Origin: Rugamonas violacea
GTDB lineage: Bacteria > Pseudomonadota > Gammaproteobacteria > Burkholderiales > Burkholderiaceae_D
Assembly (NCBI RefSeq): GCF_016461825.1
Contig: NZ_JAEMNU010000040.1
Location: forward strand, 1 to 64,000
DNA length: 64,000 nucleotides
Reading direction: 5' to 3'
The notes below the pieces were generated by a model. The model ran no database searches, was not told the DNA's origin, and was given only the letters and a program-made list of their open reading frames with translations. The position numbers and the translations under genes were made by a program. Each line of letters opens with the position of its first letter. Positions within the stretch are counted from its first letter, which is position 1. Below are positions 46,435-54,700 of the stretch, piece after piece.

Positions 46435-47537
46435 GGTTGATTTTCCAATAATTGTACCTGAGCGCCGTCGCCATACAAACTGGCCAGCCGGGCGCGGATG
46501 TTGCTCAGGCCGACGCCGCCGCCGGGCTTGCTCGACGGTGCGCCCAGACCGGCGCCGGTGTCGCTGACCTGCAGGCACAGCTTGCCGTCGGCGAGCCGCG
46601 CGCTGAGCAGCACCTCGCCGCCCTCCACCTTCGGCTCCAGGCCGTGGGCGATGGCATTTTCCACCAGCGGTTGCAACAGCATGGGCGCCAGCGGCGTCTG
46701 ACGCAGCTCGTCGGCGATGTCGATGCGGTAGCGCAGCCGCTCGCCCATGCGCACCGCCAGCACGTCGAGGTAGGCGGCGACCATGTCGGCCTCGGCGCCC
46801 AAGGTGGCCTGCTCGGCGCGGCTGGCGGCCAGGCTGGCGCGCAGATAGTCGATGAAGCGTTCGAGCATGCGCCGCGCCAGCGCCGGTTTCACCTCGATCA
46901 GGCTGACCACGTTGGCCAGCGTGTTGTAGAGGAAGTGCGGCTCGATCTGCGCCTGCAGCGCGCGCAGCCTGGCCTCGGCCAGCAGGCGGCCGGTGGCGGC
47001 GATCTGCTCGGCCTGGCGCGCCGCCAGCGTTTCGGTGACGATGCGCCGCTCGCCCAGCACCACCACCAGCGCCATGAACAGGGCGACGAAGATGGCGAAG
47101 GGCAGCGTGGCGCTCATCATGCTGCTGTCGAGCAAATAGCGCAGCGGGCTTTTGCCACGCAGCAGCGCAAGTCCCAGCGAGACGCCGACCACCACGCAGC
47201 AGCTAATCAGCGCGATGTAGTAGACGCGGCGCTGCAGGCCCTTGGCGCGCGACGGCCAGCCGCCCAGCAGGCGGTTGAACAGTTCCTGGCTGCCGTGGAT
47301 CAGGTAGCCGACGATGTTGGAGATCAACAGCATCGGCCACCAGTAGTAAGAAAACGGCTCGTTATGCGCGGTGAACGCCTTGTTGACCAGCGTCAGCACC
47401 AGGGCGATGCAGCAGTTCCACAGGGCGGTGTAGAGCAGATCGCGCAGCGGCGAACTGGGCCAGCGGCGGAACAGCGGCAGCAGATCGAGCGGATGGGTCG
47501 ATACGTCAGGCTCGGACCGGCTGGATGAAACTGTCAT
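46365..47537 (-). CDS. LytS-type sensor histidine kinase (second pair)
   Basis: The 390-residue protein has four membrane helices (about 35-160), then a His-kinase domain with QIEPHFLYNTLANVVSLIEV near 215 and the ATPase motifs PLVENAIAHGLEP and GVGLSNIRARLASLYG. It is a paralogue of the 42132-43214 kinase. It lies 96 bases after the carotenoid-oxygenase gene on the same strand and may be co-transcribed with it. Confidence 0.92.
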   Translation of the reverse strand: MTVSSSRSEPDVSTHPLDLLPLFRRWPSSPLRDLLYTALWNCCIALVLTLVNKAFTAHNEPFSYYWWPMLLISNIVGYLIHGSQELFNRLLGGWPSRAKGLQRRVYYIALISCCVVVGVSLGLALLRGKSPLRYLLDSSMMSATLPFAIFVALFMALVVVLGERRIVTETLAARQAEQIAATGRLLAEARLRALQAQIEPHFLYNTLANVVSLIEVKPALARRMLERFIDYLRASLAASRAEQATLGAEADMVAAYLDVLAVRMGERLRYRIDIADELRQTPLAPMLLQPLVENAIAHGLEPKVEGGEVLLSARLADGKLCLQVSDTGAGLGAPSSKPGGGVGLSNIRARLASLYGDGAQVQLLENQPCGLTVRLLLPLNTEPSSTIPAP

Positions 47538-47633
47538 GCGTTGTTGCTCCTCATTGTTACAGGTGTCGAACGGCGCCGCGCCGCGCGGACCGCTCGGGGC
47601 CTGCTCGGCGCCGCCGCTCGGGCGGCCAAATTA

Positions 47634-49133
47634 TCATGCAGGCAAGAAGTTGCCATGGAAACAGTGCGGCGCGCGATAGGGCAAACGCGCCAGCGCCAGC
47701 GGACCGGCCGCCACGCGGGCCGCGTCGAACACCGTCAACACCGTCTGGCCACGCCGCAGGTCCTGCGCCACGCCGACCAGATAGCCGTCCGTTTCGCTGC
47801 GGGCATGGCGGCGCGGCACCAGCACATGCTCCTCGACCTGCCAACCGGCGCCGAAAGCATAGCCGTCGGCCTTGCCGCTGTCGACGTCGACCAGGTTGAC
47901 GGAATTGAGCATGCGGTCGACGCCGGAGTCCAGCAAACCGGCCACCACCAGCCGGCGGTGGCGCCGCGACACGGCCTGCGGCGCCACGCGGGGGAACTCG
48001 CTGTCGCCGAACAAACGCGCCTCGCGCGCCTGGCCGCTGGCGTAGTCCAGCGTGATCTGGGTCAGCGCGCTGCGGCTGGCGTCGCGCGGCGGACGCTGGC
48101 CGCGCATCAGGCCGCCCAACTCGCCGAGCATGTCGCCGTCGTGCAGCACGGCGTCGAAGCGGGTGGTCTGGCCATCGTCGAAGGCGTTGCCAAAATGAAA
48201 CACCATGCGTGCCGGCAGCTCGAACACCTGGCGCAATTGCAGTGTGTTCTTGTCCACCACCACCGCGCGCAGCGCCCTGCCCTGCGGCCCGGCGCCGGCC
48301 CAGACATGGCGCTCGGCGAAGCTCAGCGTGGTGTCTGGCAACAGGTCGTAGGGCGGGATCAGGAAAATCAGGTGGCGCGCGCTGACCACGAAATCGTGCA
48401 CCATGGCCAGCTTGGGCACTTGGATAGTGGCGGTGTTCATCAACTGGCCGCGCGCGTCGAGGCGGTAGACGGCCAGCAGGTCGGCGCCGGGAATGGTGCC
48501 GAAATTCCACAGCCCGCCGTCCGGGTCCATCTTGGGATGGGCCGAGAACGGCATCGATTTCAGATCCTCGCGCCAAGTCTTGGTGCCGATGGTGGCCAGG
48601 GTGGCCGGGTCGACCTCGGTGGCCGAGCCGCCCTCCCACAGCGCGTACAGGTGGCCGTCCAGCGGCAGCAGGTTGGTGTTGGCGGAGTTCATCGTGTCGT
48701 TGTTGTCGAGTGCGCTTCGGCTCACCGAGGTGCCGAAGGACGGATACAGGAACTGGCCGGCGGCGCTTTCCTCGACGAAGCGGCGGGTCTGGACGAATTT
48801 GCCGAGGTGGCTGACCTGGCCGTCGCGGATCTGCCAGCGCTGGGCGAAGCCGTCGCCGTCGAACCAGTGGTGGCAACGCTCACCGCCCAGCTCGAAGCGG
48901 CCCGGGCCGTTGCGGAACAGCACGCCGTTCAGCTCGCGCGGGATGCGGCCCAGCACGGTCGCGGCGCCGGCCTGGTCGCCGGCCACGTCGGCGTAGACCT
49001 GGACGCTGGGGTCGGCGGCCAGCGCGGCGTGGAAGCGCCGCAAGGTGTCGCTGTTGGCCAGCGCGGCGCCGGAGCTGAGTCCGAGGGCGCCCAGACTGGC
49101 GCTGCGGGAGAGGAATTGGCGGCGGTTCATCAT
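47634..49133 (-). CDS. Carotenoid oxygenase-family protein, Tat-exported
   Basis: This 499-residue protein belongs to the RPE65/carotenoid cleavage dioxygenase family, non-heme Fe(II) enzymes that split polyene or stilbene double bonds. Four iron-binding His are visible in AHPKMDP, MVHDFVV, VFHFGNAF and CFHGNFLPA. The N-terminus (MNRRQFLSRSASLGALGLSS) is a twin-arginine signal, so it folds before export to the periplasm. DUF2141 precedes it in the operon. The substrate is unknown; no carotenoid genes are nearby. Confidence 0.9.
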   Translation of the reverse strand: MMNRRQFLSRSASLGALGLSSGAALANSDTLRRFHAALAADPSVQVYADVAGDQAGAATVLGRIPRELNGVLFRNGPGRFELGGERCHHWFDGDGFAQRWQIRDGQVSHLGKFVQTRRFVEESAAGQFLYPSFGTSVSRSALDNNDTMNSANTNLLPLDGHLYALWEGGSATEVDPATLATIGTKTWREDLKSMPFSAHPKMDPDGGLWNFGTIPGADLLAVYRLDARGQLMNTATIQVPKLAMVHDFVVSARHLIFLIPPYDLLPDTTLSFAERHVWAGAGPQGRALRAVVVDKNTLQLRQVFELPARMVFHFGNAFDDGQTTRFDAVLHDGDMLGELGGLMRGQRPPRDASRSALTQITLDYASGQAREARLFGDSEFPRVAPQAVSRRHRRLVVAGLLDSGVDRMLNSVNLVDVDSGKADGYAFGAGWQVEEHVLVPRRHARSETDGYLVGVAQDLRRGQTVLTVFDAARVAAGPLALARLPYRAPHCFHGNFLPA

Positions 49134-49184
49134 GGTGATTCCTTGAATGGGGGGATAGCGGGGAGGTGTGTGGTCGGCGTCGGA

Positions 49185-49604
49185 TCAATGCAGGCTGAAC
49201 CGGATGGCGGCGCCGGCGGCCGGCAGGCTCAAGCGGGCGCTGTCGAAGCTGGGCGGCCCCATGTTGCCGCGCGCGTTGTTGCTGAAGCCGACGCGCTCGG
49301 TGGGGATGCCGAAGGCGTTGGCGTCCATCTTGCCGTTGCTGTTCTCGTCGTGGAAAACGGCGATGGCGTAGTCGCCCGGCGGCAAATCCTTGACCACCAC
49401 GGTGGTACTGCCGGCCACGGGCACGACGACCAGATCGCTGAGCGGCTTGCGCAGGAAGTTGGCGGCGCTGTCGTAGACGGCCACCATCAGCTTGCCGTCG
49501 GCCGACTTGACGGCATCGACGACGATGCTCAGGTCGGCCGCGCCGGCCGAGGCGCAGGCCAGCAGCAAGGCGCCGCACAGGGTGGTGGTGGTGATTGCGT
49601 TCAT
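49185..49604 (-). CDS. DUF2141 secreted protein
   Basis: The 139-residue protein has a signal peptide (ITTTTLCGALLLACASAGAA) and a transthyretin-like beta-sandwich typical of DUF2141: KLMVAVYDSAANFL, DLPPGDYAIAVFHDENSNGK and FGIPTERVGFSNNARG. Two ATGs are six bases apart; AGGAG touches the first and lies six bases before the second, so the second (49604) is chosen. It is 51 bases upstream of the carotenoid oxygenase gene and shares its transcript. Confidence 0.87.
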   Translation of the reverse strand: MNAITTTTLCGALLLACASAGAADLSIVVDAVKSADGKLMVAVYDSAANFLRKPLSDLVVVPVAGSTTVVVKDLPPGDYAIAVFHDENSNGKMDANAFGIPTERVGFSNNARGNMGPPSFDSARLSLPAAGAAIRFSLH

Positions 49605-49818
49605 GTTCATCTCCTGGTGGGTGGCAGCGCGGATGGCTGCGGCAGGACTGAACTTTAGGACGACGCCGAGCTCAAAAGATGAGGATGCGACGAACTGCGC
49701 GCTGGCGGCGCGAGTTGCGGCCGGTCGGCGTGAACGGCGAAGCAACTATTCGTGGCAGGTAGTCATTCATCGGCGGTCGATGACTATACTATTCATCACA
49801 ACTCTCATTGGGAGCAAT

Positions 49819-50352
49819 ATGCCGACCACGACCACGACCACGACCAACACCACCAACACCGCCGCCCCGCCCTGGCTTCTGGTCGCTCCCGAACTGAAGA
49901 AAGACGTCGTTTTCTTCGCCACTATTGGCATGCTTTGCGGTTTCATACAATTTTTTGGCTACAACTACGCCAAAAAGTCGGAATTTGGCAGCGAACTGCT
50001 GCAAGAGCACATCGCCTTCCATTCATTGATGTTGATGACCATGTTTGTGCTGCTGGGACGGGGCATCCAATTGTGGCGCAGCAAACGCGGCCAGCAACGG
50101 AACAGCCCATTCATCGACCACGTCGCCGCCCGGGCGGTCGCTTTTGCCTCAGTGGCGGCCTGCGTGATATTCGGCTTTGCCATCAGCGCCGGTTTGGTCA
50201 ACGCGATTGGCCCGGCCATCAAATTCGTCCAGGCCGCGCTGTTCTTCGTCGCCATCGCCGAGGCCGTAGCCTCGCCGTTGACGCGAGAAGGCCAGTCCAG
50301 GCTGTATTGGCTGGCCTTGGGCATGGTGATTGTCACCCCTTCCAGCTTTTAG
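49819..50352 (+). CDS. Four-helix membrane protein of unknown function
   Basis: The 177-residue protein starts with a Thr/Asn-rich low-complexity stretch (TTTTTTTNTTNTAAP) and then has about four membrane helices, for example VVFFATIGMLCGFIQFFGY and AVAFASVAACVIFGFAISAGL. I recognise no family. GGGAG lies four bases before the chosen ATG, and a -10-like TATACT lies at 49785-49790. It diverges from the DUF2141 operon. Confidence 0.6.
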   Translation: MPTTTTTTTNTTNTAAPPWLLVAPELKKDVVFFATIGMLCGFIQFFGYNYAKKSEFGSELLQEHIAFHSLMLMTMFVLLGRGIQLWRSKRGQQRNSPFIDHVAARAVAFASVAACVIFGFAISAGLVNAIGPAIKFVQAALFFVAIAEAVASPLTREGQSRLYWLALGMVIVTPSSF

Positions 50353-50406
50353 AGAACGGGACCACGACGCCGGCCCCGCCCTTCCCGACCGTCTAAGCCA
50401 AGCCGC

Positions 50407-51456
50407 TTACGCCAGCACGTTCTTGCTGAAGCTGTGGGCGGTGTTGCCGAGGTAGTCGCTGAACAGCCCCAACAACTTGTCCAGCGCCGGCGCACTCAGT
50501 TCCTCGGCGGCCACCCCGCGCAGCGCGACGACAAAGGCCGCGCAGGCGTCGCGGAACTTGGCCGCCTCCGTCATCAGCGGCTTTCTGTCCTGGTCGACAC
50601 CCGCCACCGCCGCCAAGTCGCCCAGCACGGCGTCGCTGGAGAGCACTTGCGCGTGGGCCGCATCGATCAGCCCGGTGAGCACGTCGTAGCGCGCGTCGAA
50701 AGTCTTGCGGACGTCGGCCAACTGGCTGTATTTCACTCCTTCTGAAACATTGTTGAGCATTTTGCGCACCAATTCCACCGACAGCATGACGGCGGTGACC
50801 TCGGGCTTGCTCAGATCAATGTTTTTCAGCTCGGCCTCGCTGGGAATGTAGTCCTTGAACGTGTCGACGATGTTGCGCGCGCGGATGATGTCCTGGGCCG
50901 CAATAATCTTCGCCCGGTCGTCGACCACGCCTTTGCGCTCCGCCTCCTTCGCCGTGATGGTGGCGAGCGCTTCGACACGGCGGTTTTTCTCCATCTCCAG
51001 CGCGCCGTCGACGCGCTCGGCGATCACCACCTCGCCGAGCTCGCCCAGCTTGGCGTCGAGCGCGCTGGCCACGTCGGCCACCTGCTTGGCGACGGCCGAC
51101 AGGTCGCGCGCCATGTCGGCGACCACGTGCGCCCTCTCCTCGCTCAGCGCCTGCAGGCTGTCCTTGTCCAGCGCGGGGTCGGCCAGCGCCTCGTCGATTT
51201 CTTTGAGCGGCGCGAAGGCGTCGCCGGAATCGGCGTTGCTGATAACGCTTTGCAGACTGGGCAGTTTTTCGCGGAAAATGTTTTCCAGTTGGTTGGCATA
51301 CATGTCGATCCGCCTCACCTTGTCCTGGAGGATCTCGTACTTGGTCGATTTGAACAGCGCCTTGCAGGCGATGTTTTTGACCGACTGGGTGAAGATCTTG
51401 GTGTCCATCGCTGTGTACACGGGTGTTGTTACGGGCAGTGTGGAAATCTTTGCCAT
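50407..51456 (-). CDS. xaxB: Alpha-xenorhabdolysin-family binary toxin subunit B
   Basis: This 349-residue, almost wholly helical protein matches the size and character of XaxB/YaxB (about 350 residues), the subunit that partners XaxA in a pore of the ClyA-like alpha class. Visible are long amphipathic helices (SLQALSEERAHVVADMARDL, EMEKNRRVEALATITAKEAE) and NVSEGVKYSQLADVRKTFDA near 240. There is no signal peptide, as in the known toxins. It follows the subunit A gene after 72 bases, in the same order as in Xenorhabdus. Assignment rests on by-eye family resemblance plus the pair. Confidence 0.78.
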   Translation of the reverse strand: MAKISTLPVTTPVYTAMDTKIFTQSVKNIACKALFKSTKYEILQDKVRRIDMYANQLENIFREKLPSLQSVISNADSGDAFAPLKEIDEALADPALDKDSLQALSEERAHVVADMARDLSAVAKQVADVASALDAKLGELGEVVIAERVDGALEMEKNRRVEALATITAKEAERKGVVDDRAKIIAAQDIIRARNIVDTFKDYIPSEAELKNIDLSKPEVTAVMLSVELVRKMLNNVSEGVKYSQLADVRKTFDARYDVLTGLIDAAHAQVLSSDAVLGDLAAVAGVDQDRKPLMTEAAKFRDACAAFVVALRGVAAEELSAPALDKLLGLFSDYLGNTAHSFSKNVLA

Positions 51457-51528
51457 GATAAATTTTCCTTCAAACGAATGGGGTGATGAAAAGGGGCCGT
51501 GCCGCAGTGGACAACGGCCGGCGCTCAG

Positions 51529-52752
51529 CTAGGCCTTGTTGGCATACAGTTTCTTGTACTCAAGCAGTCCCTCGTTGAAGGTCTTCACCAACGCCTGGGC
51601 GCTGTCCTTGACCTCGCGCCACGGCGCCACCACTTTTTTGAAGGCGACCACGAAGCGGGTCAGGCTCAAACCGTCGTTGATGCTGGTGAATTGCCGCTGC
51701 GACTCGTCGATCTGGCTCAGCATGTTCTGCCACATGTATTCCAGATTATTCAAGGCCACCTCCGCGTCGATCATCCTGGTGCCGATGTCGTTGAAGTCGC
51801 TCTGCAAGTTTTCTATCGCTTTCTGCAAGGCTTTTTTCTCGTTGACCTGATCCTGCAAAATGCGCACCTGGTCAATCAACTCGTTCTTTTCCTTGCGGGC
51901 TTTTTCCGCCTTGTCGCCGAAGATGCCGCCGGTGATGGCCAGGCCGATCAGGCCGCCGGCCGCGCCGGAAAACGCCAGGCCGACATACTTGTCATAGTCC
52001 GCCTTGCATTGGGTGATGCGATCGTTTTTTTCCTTGATCTCCTCGTCCAGGCGGGTGATGGTGGCCTTCAAATTGTTCTTTTCCATCAGCGTGTTCTTCT
52101 GGTGCACCTGCGGTTCCAGCCCGCTCACCGCGGTCCCGTTCGACAGCATGCCGCCGGCGATTTCGATGCGGAAGTCCGACACCAGCGTCTTCACCTCGGC
52201 GGTGTTCACCTGATGGTCGCCGATCTCCTTGCGCATGCTCGCCAGGATTTTTCCCAGCTCCACGCTGACTTCCTTGTCGTCGTTTTCAAAGGTGATGGCG
52301 CCGAGCTGGGCATCGGAAATCTGCCCCAACGTGGTCTTGATCTTGCTCATGATCGGCATCTGGTCGATGATGCTGACGATGTCGTCGCCGGTGCTGGTGA
52401 TGTTCACCGCCGCGATGTCCAGGTCGATGCTCTGCTGCAGCGAGCTTTTCTCGACATTGTCCCAAGCCAGCACGTTGCTGTTGATTTTCTGGAAGAGGTC
52501 CTTGATGTCGACCGGTTCCAGACCGGCAATACCGGCATGCGTGTAGCCGACGTAGGTCTCGACGCCGATCTGCGTCACCGGCAGCGACAAGCCTTTCTTG
52601 ACATACAGCTTGATGTTGATCAGGTCGTCCTTGGTGAAAATCCCGGCGGCGCGCGACACCCCCTCCTGTTGACCCGTCAATATCGATAGCGCCACCTTGG
52701 GAATATCGACCGGATCGATTTTCAGATCGACGACGCTTTGAGCTTGTGCCAT
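51529..52752 (-). CDS. xaxA: Alpha-xenorhabdolysin-family binary toxin subunit A
   Basis: The 407-residue protein matches XaxA/YaxA (about 408 residues). Two long coiled-coil helices (about 220-255 and 282-330) flank a glycine-rich hydrophobic hairpin at 257-279 (VGLAFSGAAGGLIGLAITGG), the membrane-inserting part in this class. It has no signal peptide. AGGAG lies just upstream of the ATG. It is the first gene of the toxin pair. In known systems the subunits assemble into a lytic pore on eukaryotic cells; the target here is unknown. Confidence 0.8.
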   Translation of the reverse strand: MAQAQSVVDLKIDPVDIPKVALSILTGQQEGVSRAAGIFTKDDLINIKLYVKKGLSLPVTQIGVETYVGYTHAGIAGLEPVDIKDLFQKINSNVLAWDNVEKSSLQQSIDLDIAAVNITSTGDDIVSIIDQMPIMSKIKTTLGQISDAQLGAITFENDDKEVSVELGKILASMRKEIGDHQVNTAEVKTLVSDFRIEIAGGMLSNGTAVSGLEPQVHQKNTLMEKNNLKATITRLDEEIKEKNDRITQCKADYDKYVGLAFSGAAGGLIGLAITGGIFGDKAEKARKEKNELIDQVRILQDQVNEKKALQKAIENLQSDFNDIGTRMIDAEVALNNLEYMWQNMLSQIDESQRQFTSINDGLSLTRFVVAFKKVVAPWREVKDSAQALVKTFNEGLLEYKKLYANKA

Positions 52753-52907
52753 GTGTGTCTCCTCAAGAGATGTTCAGCAACTCGAAGTACGCCCGCAAGG
52801 TCATCGGTATGGGCGCAACGCCGCCTCCGCCTCATCCGGCGGGATCACAGGTATTGGGAATGCCGGGAAACCGGCAAAAAGAGGTGGTCGCACAAGGATT
52901 CTAGTCC

Positions 52908-52938
52908 TGACAATTCGCAATATTCTATTAAATTGTCA
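52908..52938. promoter_or_regulatory. Inverted repeat before the toxin operon
   Basis: TGACAATT and AATTGTCA are perfect inverted copies, 15 bases apart, about 155 bases before the xaxA start. The A+T-rich spacer stands out. The same octamer occurs in both orientations upstream of the NRPS operon. The rest of 52753-53126 holds the FNR box at 53012 and no gene. Confidence 0.45.
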
Positions 52939-53011
52939 CAGCCGGAGCATACCGGACCGGCGCGTCGGCACGCCGCGATATCGGGCGCTTGTTGTTGAAA
53001 TGCGGCACTAC

Positions 53012-53025
53012 TTGACATAGATCAA
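53012..53025. promoter_or_regulatory. FNR/ANR box upstream of the first FNR-type gene
   Basis: TTGACATAGATCAA fits the FNR consensus TTGAT-N4-ATCAA with one change. It is about 102 bases before the FNR-type gene start, suggesting autoregulation, and lies in the shared region with the divergent toxin operon. Confidence 0.65.
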
Positions 53026-53126
53026 GGTTTATTCAATTGGCCATTGATAAGCTTTTTATATTCCGTCCCCTGCCGCCAGCAGGGGCCATCCAGCACCTGT
53101 CAGCATGCAAGAAAGTTGAATCAAAA

Positions 53127-53933
53127 ATGAATCGCCTGCTCACGCCGCCTCCCGCCGAGACCCACCACAACGGCAGCGCCGCACCCAAGATCGACTGCTC
53201 GACCTGCCTGGTCGGCCGCATCTGCCTGCCGGCCAGTCTGACCAGCACCGCCGCCGACTGCCAGATGGTGCAACGACGCATCAAGATCATCCGTGGCGAC
53301 CATCTGTACCAGCTCGGCGATCTGGTCGGCGAACGCTTCTACGCCGTGCGCTACGGCAGCTTCAAGACCTACCACCTCGATCCGGGCGGCCAGCAGCGCA
53401 TCGTCGGCTTCCACATCAGCGGCGACCACATGGCGCTCGACACCATGGGCCTGGGCAAGCACCGCTGCGGCGCCATCGCGCTGGAGGACAGCGAGGTCTG
53501 CGAGATCTCCTACGATTGCCTGCACGCCCGCCGCGACGCGCTGATCCCGCTGCAGCGCCATTTCTACACCATGCTCAGCAAAGAGATCGCGCGCGAGCAG
53601 GACGCCGCCCTGCTGTTGCGCAACACCCGCGCCGAGCAAAGGCTGACCGCCTTCCTGCTCGGCATCTCGCTGCGTTACGCCGCGCGCGGCTACTCCTCGA
53701 CCAGCTTCCGCCTGCACATGAGCCGGCAAGACATCGCCGACTTCCTCGGCCTGACGCCGGAAAGCGTCAGCCGCCTGCTGTTCGGACTGAAGAGCCAAGG
53801 CTTGCTGGAGGTGTCCGGCCGCGCCGTCACCGTACTGGACGCGGCCGGCCTGCAACGCCTGGCCGGCGGCCCGGTCGCCGCCGAAAGCGCCGAGGCGCGT
53901 CAGCCACGGCAAAGCGCCGCCGAAGCGGCCTGA
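53127..53933 (+). CDS. FNR/ANR-type oxygen-sensing regulator (copy 1)
   Basis: The 268-residue CRP/FNR protein has the four cysteines that bind the oxygen-labile [4Fe-4S] cluster: Cys24, Cys27 and Cys33 in CSTCLVGRIC and Cys114 in KHRCGAIAL. The C-terminal helix-turn-helix (SRQDIADFLGLTPESVSRLL) has the E-SxxR pattern that reads TTGAT half-sites. I chose the ATG at 53127, because the family starts shortly before the first Cys; an upstream TTG at 53037 would add 30 residues. An FNR box precedes it. Confidence 0.9.
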   Translation: MNRLLTPPPAETHHNGSAAPKIDCSTCLVGRICLPASLTSTAADCQMVQRRIKIIRGDHLYQLGDLVGERFYAVRYGSFKTYHLDPGGQQRIVGFHISGDHMALDTMGLGKHRCGAIALEDSEVCEISYDCLHARRDALIPLQRHFYTMLSKEIAREQDAALLLRNTRAEQRLTAFLLGISLRYAARGYSSTSFRLHMSRQDIADFLGLTPESVSRLLFGLKSQGLLEVSGRAVTVLDAAGLQRLAGGPVAAESAEARQPRQSAAEAA

Positions 53934-53965
53934 GGCCCGTCTTTCCCTTAAGAGCATCTCTAAAA

Positions 53966-54062
53966 ACCGTCATTCCCGCGCAGGCGGGAATCTATACCCC
54001 GCATGTCCATTGGCTCAGCATGGGTTCCCGCCTACGCGGCGGTCCCCCGATGCGGAACGACG
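53966..54062. repeat. Dispersed CATTCCCGC-type inverted repeat
   Basis: ATTCCCGC-GCAG-GCGGGAAT (53972-53991) is a perfect hairpin. A second, degenerate arm (TTCCCGCCTACGCGG, with GAACGACG at the end) lies about 35 bases on. The form CGTCATTCCCGCGCAGGCGGGAAT is a repeat seen in many proteobacterial intergenic regions. It separates the FNR-type gene from uspA. Confidence 0.65.
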
Positions 54063-54085
54063 AATTCAGCTCATTCGATGCACCC

Positions 54086-54523
54086 TTAACGGAACACCAG
54101 CACCGGAATCTGGCTGTGGGTCAGCACCTTCTGCGTTTCGCTGCCCAGCAACAACGCCTTGACGCCCTTGCGGCCGTGCGAGGCCATGCAGATCAGATCG
54201 CAATCCTTCTCCTTGGCCACCTTGACGATGGCCGCATAGGGTTCGTTGTCCTGCACGAACAGCGTCTCGCAAGCCACGCCGGCGTCCTGCGCGGCCAAGG
54301 CCATGTCGGCCAGGTAGTTGCGCGCGTGCGCCTCGCTGTCGAGCTTGTACTGTTCGCGCGTGTCGACCACCATTTCCGGCTGATAAGCGAAGACGTGGAA
54401 ATCGGGAATCACGTGCAGGCCGATGATCTTGGCGCCGCTCTCCCTGGCCATTTCGATGCAACGACGCATCATGGCGTTGGCAATCACCGAACCGTCGGTG
54501 GGCAGCAGTATGGTCTTGAACAT
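54086..54523 (-). CDS. Universal stress protein (UspA family)
   Basis: The 145-residue protein has the Usp fold: FKTILLPTDGSVIANAMM at the start, CDLICMASHGRKGVKALLLG near 108 and the end THSQIPVLVFR. G-2x-G-9x-G(S/T) nucleotide-binding elements are present in the second half. I chose the ATG at 54523, which has AAGGAAA upstream and starts the fold. An FNR-like palindrome lies about 135 bases upstream, as for several oxygen-controlled Usp genes. Confidence 0.9.
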   Translation of the reverse strand: MFKTILLPTDGSVIANAMMRRCIEMARESGAKIIGLHVIPDFHVFAYQPEMVVDTREQYKLDSEAHARNYLADMALAAQDAGVACETLFVQDNEPYAAIVKVAKEKDCDLICMASHGRKGVKALLLGSETQKVLTHSQIPVLVFR

Positions 54524-54655
54524 GATGATATTTCCTTGGCAGCAGAGTTGAAAAATCGGTTTGCGTCGGCGCGAACGGCCGCCATACGGCGCGACAGGGT
54601 CGCGGCTGCGCAGCCCCACTGTACGGGCGGCCTGTGGGTGAGTCAGCAGGGTCGC

Positions 54656-54669
54656 TTGACGTGCGTCAA
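54656..54669. promoter_or_regulatory. FNR-like palindrome upstream of uspA
   Basis: TTGAC-GTGC-GTCAA is a perfect palindrome with FNR-type spacing. It lies 133 bases before the uspA start and 32 bases beyond the end of the second FNR-type gene. Confidence 0.5.
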
Positions 54670-54700
54670 GCGGAGGTGGAATTGAGTGGCGGTGTGCCGA

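Noticed and set aside
53037-53126. Upstream TTG start for the first FNR-type protein
   Set aside because: It would place 30 extra residues before the family N-terminus; the ATG at 53127 sets the first Cys at position 24, as expected for FNR.
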